A stretch of DNA of 11,040 bases from Clostridiales bacterium. GTDB lineage: Bacteria > Bacillota > Clostridia > Saccharofermentanales > DTU023. The stretch covers positions 1 through 11,040 of the forward strand of contig SFGY01000035.1 in the NCBI GenBank assembly GCA_004556455.1, written 5' to 3'. Both the position numbers and the translations under genes were made by a program. A model generated the notes under the pieces. It had not been told where the DNA came from and ran no database searches. It worked only from the letters and a program-made list of their open reading frames with translations. Shown here piece after piece: positions 1-5,681 of this stretch; position 1 is the first letter of the stretch, and every line of letters begins with the position of its first letter.

Positions 1-965
1 GCGGCGAGGATGATGACGCCCTTATTCGCGCCAAAACCATCCATCTCTGTCAGGAGCTGATTCAGGGTCTGCTCTCGTTCGTCGTTGGTGGACATCTGAT
101 TTTCACGCGACTTGCCAATCGTGTCGATTTCATCGATGAAAACAATACAAGGGGCGTGTTTGTTGGCTTCTTCAAAGAGATCGCGAACCTTGGCCGCGCC
201 TCGTCCGACGAACATTTCGATGAACTCGGAACCGGAGATAGAGTAGAAAGGGACATGGGCCTCACCTGCCACAGCCTTGGCGATGAGCGTTTTACCGGTA
301 CCCGGAGGACCAACCAGCAACACGCCTGCAGGGCACTTGGCACCGACTTTCTGGTATTTGTCAGGCTGGTTCAAGTAGTCGATAATCTCCTGTAACGACT
401 CCTTGGCTTCCTCCTGGCCAGCTACATCATCAAAGTTTTTCTCATCTTTTTCCGGCTTATAGAGTTTAGCCCCGGACTTGCCGTAAATGTTGAGTCCGGA
501 CGCACCCATGCGGTTCATCATGCGCTTGTTCAGCAAAGAGCCTAGACCAAAGAAGATGAGGATGGGCAGGACATAAGAGACAATGATGCTGAGGAAAATA
601 TTGGGAGCTTCCGGGATTTCAGCGGCAAACTGTACTTTCTGATCCTGCAGACGTTGAACCAGCTCCGGGTCTTTGACAATGCCGGTCTTATATATTTTGC
701 TCTCGCCATCTTCTTTGCCTTCATAAAGAATTTGGGTGTCCGAGATTTTGACTTTAACGACCTCGCCCTTATCTAACTTTTCCAAAAAATCAGAATAGGT
801 GGAGACTACGATTTGCTTCTCCTCTATGACGGGCATGACAAACATATTGAATAGGAAAACAATCATTAAAACAATAAAGTAGTAATAGAGCAAAGATTTC
901 CTGGGGCGCCAGGGAGGCTGCTTTTTGGGGTTCTGCAAGCTATTCTTATTTGTATCGTCTTTCAT
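1..965 (-). CDS. ftsH: ATP-dependent zinc metalloprotease FtsH, 5' part (runs off left edge)
   Basis: This encodes the first 321 codons of FtsH, the membrane-anchored AAA+ protease that degrades misfolded membrane proteins and short-lived regulators. Visible in order are a basic N-terminus, TM1 (about residues 25-44), an extracytoplasmic domain (45-122), TM2 (about 123-145), the linker with GKSGAKLY (162-169), and the AAA+ start with Walker A GPPGTGKT (219-226) and Walker B CIVFIDE (273-279). The second region of homology and the HExxH protease site lie beyond the window edge, so protease activity cannot be judged. The start ATG at 965 is preceded by AGGAGA at a good distance. The gene is divergent from rpmG and separated from it by about 480 bp. 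No disruption is seen in the visible part. Confidence 0.97.
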   Translation of the reverse strand, partial: MKDDTNKNSLQNPKKQPPWRPRKSLLYYYFIVLMIVFLFNMFVMPVIEEKQIVVSTYSDFLEKLDKGEVVKVKISDTQILYEGKEDGESKIYKTGIVKDPELVQRLQDQKVQFAAEIPEAPNIFLSIIVSYVLPILIFFGLGSLLNKRMMNRMGASGLNIYGKSGAKLYKPEKDEKNFDDVAGQEEAKESLQEIIDYLNQPDKYQKVGAKCPAGVLLVGPPGTGKTLIAKAVAGEAHVPFYSISGSEFIEMFVGRGAAKVRDLFEEANKHAPCIVFIDEIDTIGKSRENQMSTNDEREQTLNQLLTEMDGFGANKGVIILA

Positions 966-1041
966 GTTTTCTCCTTTTCTGCCCTCGAGGTAGGGAGGGT
1001 CTTTGCTGAATGATTGTTTTATTCTGCTTATTTCCCTTTTA

Positions 1042-1093
1042 TTTTTATGATTCATTGCGTTTATTGTTAAGAGAAAATGACATAAATATTATA
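1042..1093 (-). promoter_or_regulatory. Candidate ftsH promoter region
   Basis: Two candidate promoters read leftward towards ftsH. One is TTAACA (complement of 1065-1070), 17 bp, then TAAAAA (complement of 1042-1047). The other is a perfect TATAAT (complement of 1088-1093) without a convincing -35 at normal spacing. A 9-bp inverted repeat, TCATTGCGT at 1052-1060 and ACGCAATGA at 1115-1123, brackets most of this segment. Which promoter is used cannot be decided by eye. The rest of the 966-1241 spacer holds no gene that I can support. Confidence 0.4.
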
Positions 1094-1241
1094 GCTTAAG
1101 AAAACCTGCGAAAGACGCAATGAGCACAAATTTCTGATCCTGTAACAATTGCCATGAACAGTCGGCAGGGGGTGAAATCATCACTTATTTCTTATAGAAT
1201 GAAACTTATCGCTGATGAACAACAGACAGGGCAATTCTGGC

Positions 1242-1269
1242 TTGACAGTCACACTGATTGTGCTATCAT
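1242..1269 (+). promoter_or_regulatory. Promoter of the rpmG-secE-nusG-rplKAJL operon
   Basis: A perfect -35 TTGACA at 1242-1247 is followed after 16 bp by -10 TATCAT at 1264-1269. A TG at 1261-1262 makes it an extended -10. Transcription should start near 1276 and give a leader of about 165 nt before rpmG. This is the best sigma-A type promoter in the window and is suitably placed for a highly expressed ribosomal operon. Confidence 0.75.
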
Positions 1270-1275
1270 ATCCAT

Positions 1276-1427
1276 TGCTTGTCTTTGCACGAGATGTTTT
1301 TAGCGTGGTCAAAATTGACCTGCAAAGCTGACTGGCTCCTGGCATAAATGCCCCAGCGGCGGACCTTTCGGCAAAGACGATAAAGTTATTACAGTTCATC
1401 CGACTGCGCACGATTGGCGCGAGTAAC
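1276..1427 (+). promoter_or_regulatory. Structured untranslated leader of rpmG
   Basis: This is the stretch between the predicted start point and the rpmG ribosome binding site. It contains an inverted repeat GGTCAA-AA-TTGACC (1307-1320) and a GGCAT/ATGCC hairpin around 1342-1353. No ORF with a ribosome binding site, no tRNA and no riboswitch class that I recognise is present. Its length suggests possible regulation, but this is inference. Confidence 0.3.
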
Positions 1428-1441
1428 AGGGAGGTACGAAC

Positions 1442-1606
1442 ATGGCGAAAGCGGGAGCCAGAGAAAAGATCACGCTTGCATGCACCGAATGCAAACAGCG
1501 TAATTACGACACCAAGAAGAATAAAAAGAACACGCCGGACAAGCTTGAAATGCGCAAATATTGCCCGTTCTGTCACAAGCATACCGTCCACAAAGAAAGC
1601 AAATAG
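1442..1606 (+). CDS. rpmG: 50S ribosomal protein L33
   Basis: This small 54-residue protein of the 50S subunit is recognised by its lysine-rich sequence and two zinc-ribbon pairs, CTEC (residues 14-17) and CPFC (41-44). It is therefore the cysteine-containing, presumably zinc-binding form of L33. The ATG is preceded by AGGGAGG (1428-1434). It is the first gene of the operon, directly before secE, an order common in Bacillota and other bacteria. A 9-bp hairpin follows its stop codon. Confidence 0.95.
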   Translation: MAKAGAREKITLACTECKQRNYDTKKNKKNTPDKLEMRKYCPFCHKHTVHKESK

Positions 1607-1608
1607 GT

Positions 1609-1631
1609 CAAAACGGCTTGCGGCCGTTTTG
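1609..1631 (+). terminator. Hairpin between rpmG and secE (attenuator-like)
   Basis: A perfect 9-bp stem, CAAAACGGC (1609-1617) and GCCGTTTTG (1623-1631), encloses a 5-nt loop. The T-run is part of the stem and is not followed by more T, so it is at most a weak or partial terminator. It could lower transcription into secE or mark an RNA-processing or 3'-end point for rpmG mRNA. It sits just upstream of the secE ribosome binding site. Confidence 0.5.
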
Positions 1632-1648
1632 CCGTACGGAGGGACGAT

Positions 1649-2107
1649 ATGGCTTATATAGACTCAAACAAGAAAAACAGCAAGAGCAACACCAAAGGCA
1701 ACAAAGGCGAAAAAAAGGGGCTTGCGGCGAAATATAAGAGTGTTCGTGCCGAACTGAAAAAAGTCATTTGGCTGGATAGAAAACATCTCAAACAAAATTT
1801 TGTCGTCGTTCTGGCCATCATCCTGTCCACGGCACTGATCATTTTCGTTTTTGATGCCCTCGTCAAGCTTTTCTTTGACGCAATTGGCTTTTATAAACCG
1901 AAGAGTGGAGCGGCTCTGCCCAATCAGGTGACTTCATCTCAGCCCCTGATGACGGAGACTGAAAAAGCGGCAGACGAAAGTTCTGAGAACGAGGCCGGGG
2001 TCACGGCGGAAAAGTCTGAAGAAGGCACAACTGCAGCGGCCGAAGAAAAATCGACTGCGACTCCAGAGGAAGCTGCGACAACAGCTCCTGAAGAAAGCGG
2101 AAAATAG
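1649..2107 (+). CDS. secE: Preprotein translocase subunit SecE with a C-terminal acidic extension
   Basis: SecE is the small membrane subunit of the SecYEG protein-export channel. The 152-residue product has a lysine/asparagine-rich N-terminus (1-30), the conserved amphipathic helix with AELKKVIW (34-41), and one membrane segment (about 51-76). Single-TM bacterial SecE proteins are usually about 60-75 residues. Here a Ser/Thr/Ala/Glu-rich acidic tail of about 70 residues (82-152) follows the TM helix and would face the outside in the usual SecE topology. The start ATG is preceded by CGGAGGGA at 1636-1643. nusG begins 5 nt after the stop, so the two are probably translationally coupled. Confidence 0.93.
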   Translation: MAYIDSNKKNSKSNTKGNKGEKKGLAAKYKSVRAELKKVIWLDRKHLKQNFVVVLAIILSTALIIFVFDALVKLFFDAIGFYKPKSGAALPNQVTSSQPLMTETEKAADESSENEAGVTAEKSEEGTTAAAEEKSTATPEEAATTAPEESGK

Positions 2108-2112
2108 GGCCC

Positions 2113-2649
2113 ATGTCAGAAAATCTCGATCAAGAAGCGCGTTGGTACGTCGTTCATACTTACTCCGGATATGAGAACAAGGTGAAAGCGACGCTCGACA
2201 TGATTGTCGAGAATCGTGGCCTGCAAGATTATATCCAGGAAATCTCGGTTCCGACGGAAGAAGTGATCGAGATTAAAGAAGGCAAGAAAAAGACTTACGA
2301 GCGTAAACTCTATCCTGGATATGTGCTGGTTAAGCTGATCCTCACGGACGAAATCTGGTACATCGTGCGCAATACACGTGGTGTGACCGGCTTCGTCGGA
2401 CCCTCCAGCACCCATCCCGTTCCGCTAACCGATGAAGAACTTCTCATCATGGGACTTGAGTCCAATTACGAACCCATTGTCGACTACGAAGTCGGAGATT
2501 CGGTGAAGATCATCAGCGGACCGCTCGACGGCTTTGCCGGAGTGGTTCAGGAGATCAACAGCGAAAAGAAGAAGGTTATCGTCGAGGTGAGCATGTTCGG
2601 TCGTGAAACACCGGTCGAACTGGAGCTTACACAGATTCTGAGAATCTGA
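2113..2649 (+). CDS. nusG: Transcription termination/antitermination factor NusG
   Basis: NusG binds RNA polymerase and modulates pausing, Rho-dependent termination and coupling to ribosomes. The 178-residue product has the usual length and layout. The N-terminal NGN domain contains WYVVHTYSGYE (11-21) and YPGYVLVK (67-74). The C-terminal KOW domain (about 127-160) contains GPLDGFAGVV (136-145). It starts 5 nt after secE with only a weak AGGG before the ATG, which fits translational coupling. It is placed as expected between secE and rplK. Confidence 0.97.
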   Translation: MSENLDQEARWYVVHTYSGYENKVKATLDMIVENRGLQDYIQEISVPTEEVIEIKEGKKKTYERKLYPGYVLVKLILTDEIWYIVRNTRGVTGFVGPSSTHPVPLTDEELLIMGLESNYEPIVDYEVGDSVKIISGPLDGFAGVVQEINSEKKKVIVEVSMFGRETPVELELTQILRI

Positions 2650-2670
2650 TCATTCTGATCATAAAGTTAG

Positions 2671-2694
2671 TGCATCAGCCCTACGGGCTTTGCA
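2671..2694 (+). promoter_or_regulatory. Hairpin in the nusG-rplK spacer, possible L1 autoregulatory site
   Basis: A stem AGCCC-tac-GGGCT (2677-2689) is extended by TGCA at both ends (2671-2674 and 2691-2694) across a small asymmetric internal loop. No T-run follows, so it is not a terminator. In several bacteria L1 represses its own rplK-rplA message by binding the leader of rplK. The position fits that role, but I cannot confirm the L1-binding signature by eye. A tandem TCTGATCAT duplication (2645-2662) overlaps the end of nusG. Confidence 0.35.
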
Positions 2695-2730
2695 ATAGAA
2701 CTCTACACCATTATTGGGAGGTGGCCACAC

Positions 2731-3156
2731 ATGGCAAAAAAAGTACTTGCGATTGTTAAATTGCAAATTCCTGCAGCGAAAGCTACGCCAGCGCCGCCGG
2801 TCGGACCAGCCCTTGGCCAACATGGACTGAACATTGCTCAGTTTGTCAAGGAATTTAATGAAAGAACCGCTAAGGATGCCGGATACATCATCCCGGTGAT
2901 CATCACTGTTTATGCGGATCGTACCTATTCTTTCATTACCAAAACTCCGCCCGCGGCCGTGCTGCTGAAAAAAGCAGCCAAGATCGAAAAGGCATCGGGT
3001 GTGCCGAATAAAAACAAAGTTGCGAACGTCACCTGGGATGATTGCCTCAAAATTGCGGAAATCAAATTTCCTGAATCCAATGCTGCCAGTCTTGAAGCTT
3101 GTGCCGAAATGATCGCCGGCACCGCCCGAAGCATGGGTATTACGGTTCAGAGATAA
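2731..3156 (+). CDS. rplK: 50S ribosomal protein L11
   Basis: L11 sits at the GTPase-associated centre of the 50S subunit, binding 23S rRNA helices 43/44 at the base of the L7/L12 stalk. The 141-residue product has the standard length. It includes the proline-rich N-terminal motif PPVGPALGQHGLNI (22-35) and the C-terminal rRNA-binding domain, which ends in a typical AGTARSMGITV segment. The ATG follows a strong GGGAGGTG (2716-2723). rplA starts 10 nt after its stop. Confidence 0.97.
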   Translation: MAKKVLAIVKLQIPAAKATPAPPVGPALGQHGLNIAQFVKEFNERTAKDAGYIIPVIITVYADRTYSFITKTPPAAVLLKKAAKIEKASGVPNKNKVANVTWDDCLKIAEIKFPESNAASLEACAEMIAGTARSMGITVQR

Positions 3157-3166
3157 GGAGGCTTCC

Positions 3167-3853
3167 ATGAAAAGAGGAAAGAAATATCAGGAAGCGGTGA
3201 AAAAGCTCGAGCCGGGTAAAGTTTATGACTCCGGCGAGGCAATGAAGCTGGTCACCGAAATGGCTCATGCCAAATTTGACGAAACTGTGGAATGTCACAT
3301 CCGTCTGGGCGTTGACTCCCGTCACGCCGATCAGCAGGTTCGCGGAGCGATTGTTCTGCCGAACGGTACCGGCAAACAAGTGCGTGTGCTTGTCTTCGCC
3401 AAAGGCCCCAAGGCCGATGAAGCGACGGCAGCCGGAGCTGAATATGTCGGCGCTGATGAATTTGTTCAGAAAATCACCAAGGAAAACTGGTTTGACTTTG
3501 ATATTGTCATCGCCACTCCGGATATGATGGGTGTTGTTGGCCGCCTCGGCCGTGTGCTCGGTCCCAAGGGCCTGATGCCTAACCCCAAATCCGGCACAGT
3601 GACCATGGACGTTGCTAAAGCCGTCAAAGAAGCTAAAGCCGGTAAAATCGAGTACCGTCTCGACAAGGCCAACATCATTCACTGCCCCGTCGGCAAGGTT
3701 TCCTTCGGCCCCGAAAAGCTCGCTGAGAACTTCGAAACTCTGATGGAAGCCATCTACAAAGCCAAACCGGCTGCAGCCAAAGGACGTTATGTTAAGTCCT
3801 GCACCGTCGCCTCGACCATGGGTCCTGGTGTCAAGGTTCAGGGAAGAATGTAG
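3167..3853 (+). CDS. rplA: 50S ribosomal protein L1
   Basis: L1 forms the mobile L1 stalk that helps deacylated tRNA leave the E site, and in many bacteria it represses its own operon. The 228-residue product is of normal length. It begins MKRGKKYQEAVK and contains the conserved central block GRLGRVLGPKGLMPNPK and the closing TMGPGVKV motif. Its ribosome binding site AAGGAGG (3155-3161) overlaps the rplK stop codon, showing tight coupling. Confidence 0.97.
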   Translation: MKRGKKYQEAVKKLEPGKVYDSGEAMKLVTEMAHAKFDETVECHIRLGVDSRHADQQVRGAIVLPNGTGKQVRVLVFAKGPKADEATAAGAEYVGADEFVQKITKENWFDFDIVIATPDMMGVVGRLGRVLGPKGLMPNPKSGTVTMDVAKAVKEAKAGKIEYRLDKANIIHCPVGKVSFGPEKLAENFETLMEAIYKAKPAAAKGRYVKSCTVASTMGPGVKVQGRM

Positions 3854-3879
3854 TCCTGAAAGGTAGCCCTCAGAAATTT

Positions 3880-4008
3880 TATTATCGCTAAAACACCTCA
3901 GCGCCAAAGACAGTCGGTGGCTCAGCCATAACTCGTAAGAACCGGCCCAGGCGGAGCTCGAAATACGTGGTATTTTGACCCCCTCCGTCCCGTGCGTGAG
4001 GGGGTTTT
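3880..4008 (+). ncRNA. L10 leader (ribosomal protein autoregulatory leader) of rplJ-rplL
   Basis: The spacer between rplA and rplJ carries the hallmarks of the Firmicutes L10 leader: CCAAAGACAGTCGGTGGC near 3903-3920, CCCAGGCGGAGCTCGAAATA near 3945-3964, and then a terminator hairpin. In known examples L10, with L7/L12, binds this leader and favours attenuation, matching stalk-protein supply to ribosome assembly. The assignment rests on recalled consensus elements and position, not on a covariance search. Confidence 0.85.
3979..4008 (+). terminator. Attenuator terminator within the L10 leader
   Basis: CCCCCTC (3979-3985) pairs perfectly with GAGGGGG (3998-4004) around a 12-nt loop and is followed by TTTT (4005-4008). 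The short T-run fits a conditional terminator. It lies 11 nt before the rplJ ribosome binding site. Confidence 0.8.
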
Positions 4009-4032
4009 AAATACACACAGGAGGTATAAAAG

Positions 4033-4713
4033 ATGCCCAGTCCGAAAATCCTCGAAGCGAAGAAGCAGATCGTTGAAGATCTCGCTAACGAATTGCGTGA
4101 CGCGAAATCCATCGTTCTCTCCAACTATCAGGGTTTGACCGTGGCTCAGGACACCGAGATGCGGACTGCTTTCCGCAAGGAAGCTCTCAACTATCGGGTG
4201 GTAAAAAATACCATCAGTATCCGCGCTCTCGAAGCCCTCGGCCTTACAGGTTTTGAAGAGGAACTGACCGGCCCAACTGCACTGGCCTGGAGCAAAGAGG
4301 ACGTCGTCCTTGCACCCAGACTTGTTAAAAAGTATGCCGATCAATTTAAGAAAACCAGCATCAAAGCCGGTGTTGTCGATGGCAAAAAAGCCGACATGAA
4401 CACCATGAACGCTCTGGCGAGTATTCCTTCAATGGAAGTCCTCTATGGCCAGCTGGTCAGCTCTCTGATCTTCCCCGTCACCTCTCTCGCGATGACGCTC
4501 AATGCGATGGCGAAGAAGATGGAAGAAAACGGTGCAGCAACTGTCGCCGACCTCGTTTCGGGCGCTGCTCCGGCAAAGGTCGAAGAAGCTGCCCCGGCAG
4601 AAGCCGTGGAAACCGCAGCACCTGCCGAAAAAGCCGCCGAGCCTGCTGAAGAAGCGCCGGCCGCAGCTGAAAAAGCTGAAGCGCCTGCTGAAGAAGCCAA
4701 GCCTGAAGCCTAA
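4033..4713 (+). CDS. rplJ: 50S ribosomal protein L10 with a long Ala/Glu-rich C-terminal tail
   Basis: L10 anchors the L7/L12 dimers to the ribosome. Residues 1-170 match the normal family: an N-terminal rRNA-binding globular domain with NYQGLTV (31-37) and VVKNT (56-60), then the C-terminal helix (about 131-167) that carries L7/L12. Most bacterial L10 proteins end near 165-180 residues. This one continues with about 50 residues of Ala/Glu/Pro/Lys low-complexity sequence (178-226). The frame, codon style and stop fit a real extension rather than a frameshift. The start ATG has AGGAGG (4019-4024) eight bases upstream. Confidence 0.96.
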   Translation: MPSPKILEAKKQIVEDLANELRDAKSIVLSNYQGLTVAQDTEMRTAFRKEALNYRVVKNTISIRALEALGLTGFEEELTGPTALAWSKEDVVLAPRLVKKYADQFKKTSIKAGVVDGKKADMNTMNALASIPSMEVLYGQLVSSLIFPVTSLAMTLNAMAKKMEENGAATVADLVSGAAPAKVEEAAPAEAVETAAPAEKAAEPAEEAPAAAEKAEAPAEEAKPEA

Positions 4714-4719
4714 GCTCCC

Positions 4720-4768
4720 TGGTTCAGCGAGTTTTGTAAAATCTCGTATCGACCAGCATGCTGAACCA
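4720..4768 (+). repeat. Long nested hairpin between rplJ and rplL
   Basis: TGGTTCAGC (4720-4728) pairs perfectly with GCTGAACCA (4760-4768). Within the 31-nt loop lies a second stem, GAGTTTT with AAAATCTC (one bulged T) at 4730-4746. No T-run follows directly, though an AT-rich TTTTAATTTTTTAC lies about 20 nt downstream. It may tune the rplL:rplJ ratio through RNA processing, stability or partial termination. Confidence 0.5.
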
Positions 4769-4865
4769 ATGCATATTCGCGGAATCTTTTAATTTTTTAC
4801 AAGCTTCAGCGAAAGACTGAGAAGATCAGCAAATAAGAAGTCAATTATGAAAGGAAAAATATCCC

Positions 4866-5249
4866 ATGGCTAGTGAAAAAATTACCGGCATCATTGAAGA
4901 AGTCAAGACTCTTTCGGTTCTCGAACTGAATGAGCTCGTCAAAGCCCTTGAAGAAGAATTTGGTGTTTCTGCCGCCGCTATGATGGCTGTTGCTCCTGCT
5001 GCCGGTGCTGCCGGTGGTGCTGCCGAAGAAGAAGAGCAGACCGAATTTACCGTTAACCTCAAATCCGCCGGTGCCAGCAAGATCGCCGTCATCAAAGTCG
5101 TCCGTGAAATCACGGGTCTCGGCCTCAAAGACGCCAAAGCTCTCGTTGATGAAGCGCCTAAGGCTGTCAAAGAGAACGTCTCCAAAGACGAAGCCAACGA
5201 AGTGGCTGAAAAACTCAAAGCTGCCGGAGCCGAAGTCGAAATTAAATAA
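4866..5249 (+). CDS. rplL: 50S ribosomal protein L7/L12
   Basis: This multicopy stalk protein recruits translation GTPases. The 127-residue product shows the N-terminal dimerisation/L10-binding helices (1-33), an Ala/Gly/Glu hinge (34-56), and the C-terminal factor-binding domain (57-127) with VIKVVREITGLGLKDAKALV (75-94), the conserved EF-Tu/EF-G contact helices. The ATG follows AAAGGA (4850-4855). A strong terminator lies 35 nt after the stop, so this is the last gene of the operon here. Confidence 0.97.
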   Translation: MASEKITGIIEEVKTLSVLELNELVKALEEEFGVSAAAMMAVAPAAGAAGGAAEEEEQTEFTVNLKSAGASKIAVIKVVREITGLGLKDAKALVDEAPKAVKENVSKDEANEVAEKLKAAGAEVEIK

Positions 5250-5283
5250 AGACTTCCCTTGCAGTGCAACCTGCACAATCTTG

Positions 5284-5314
5284 AAAGAGCCGCCATCCCG
5301 GCGGCTCTTTTTTT
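5284..5314 (+). terminator. Rho-independent terminator of the ribosomal protein operon
   Basis: A perfect 11-bp stem, AAAGAGCCGCC (5284-5294) and GGCGGCTCTTT (5300-5310), has a 5-nt ATCCC loop and a run of seven T (5308-5314). This is a textbook terminator and closes the operon after rplL, before any rpoB. Confidence 0.93.
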
Positions 5315-5612
5315 GCCTTTACTTCTGATTTTCCAAAGTTTTGCTCGACTCACTCGTAGATTTTTGCCAGCCCGACAAAGCCCATGAACAATCTGCCCAA
5401 ACTACTAATTTTAACTTACTTATTTCATCATGATCTCGCAAACACTCGCATAACGGAGTAACGAATTTGTAGGTTAGAAAGAAATAAAATAAAGTCTCCT
5501 CAAACGATAGAATAGAATCTATCACGCGCATCTATGATTTGCTTCTCTGCCTCTTTTCCCTCAAAATAAACTGGAAAGAAAATATCAATCACACCTCCTG
5601 CATTAATACTGC
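5315..5612. other. AT-rich spacer before the barnase gene, no supported gene
   Basis: About 300 bp without a convincing gene. It holds a 6-bp inverted repeat GATAGA...TCTATC (5506-5523) and a weak possible promoter, TTGTAG (5467-5472), 17 bp, TAAAGT (5490-5495). Short minus-strand frames here lack normally spaced ribosome binding sites and resemble nothing I recognise. The promoter of the ribonuclease gene is presumably in this stretch. Confidence 0.4.
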
Positions 5613-5681
5613 GTGGCAGAAACTTCCTGTGCAAGCGCTGAGCGGGAGCGCAAGGGTATATCAAAGAAAACCGAGGCCAGC

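Noticed and set aside
1270..1441. tRNA-Trp or a known riboswitch upstream of rpmG
   Set aside because: No cloverleaf with a CCA anticodon and no recognised riboswitch core could be assembled by eye.
1181..1591. 136-residue minus-strand ORF opposite rpmG
   Set aside because: It overlaps the L33 gene and its promoter in antisense, with no family resemblance.
5500..5592. 30-residue minus-strand peptide with AGGAGGT at its start
   Set aside because: The AGGAGG lies one base from the GTG, too close for normal initiation. The peptide resembles nothing I recognise.
5613..5681. GTG start at 5613 for the barnase-like gene
   Set aside because: No ribosome binding site precedes it and the 23 extra residues match nothing. 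ATG 5682 has GAGG upstream and sits just before the repeats.
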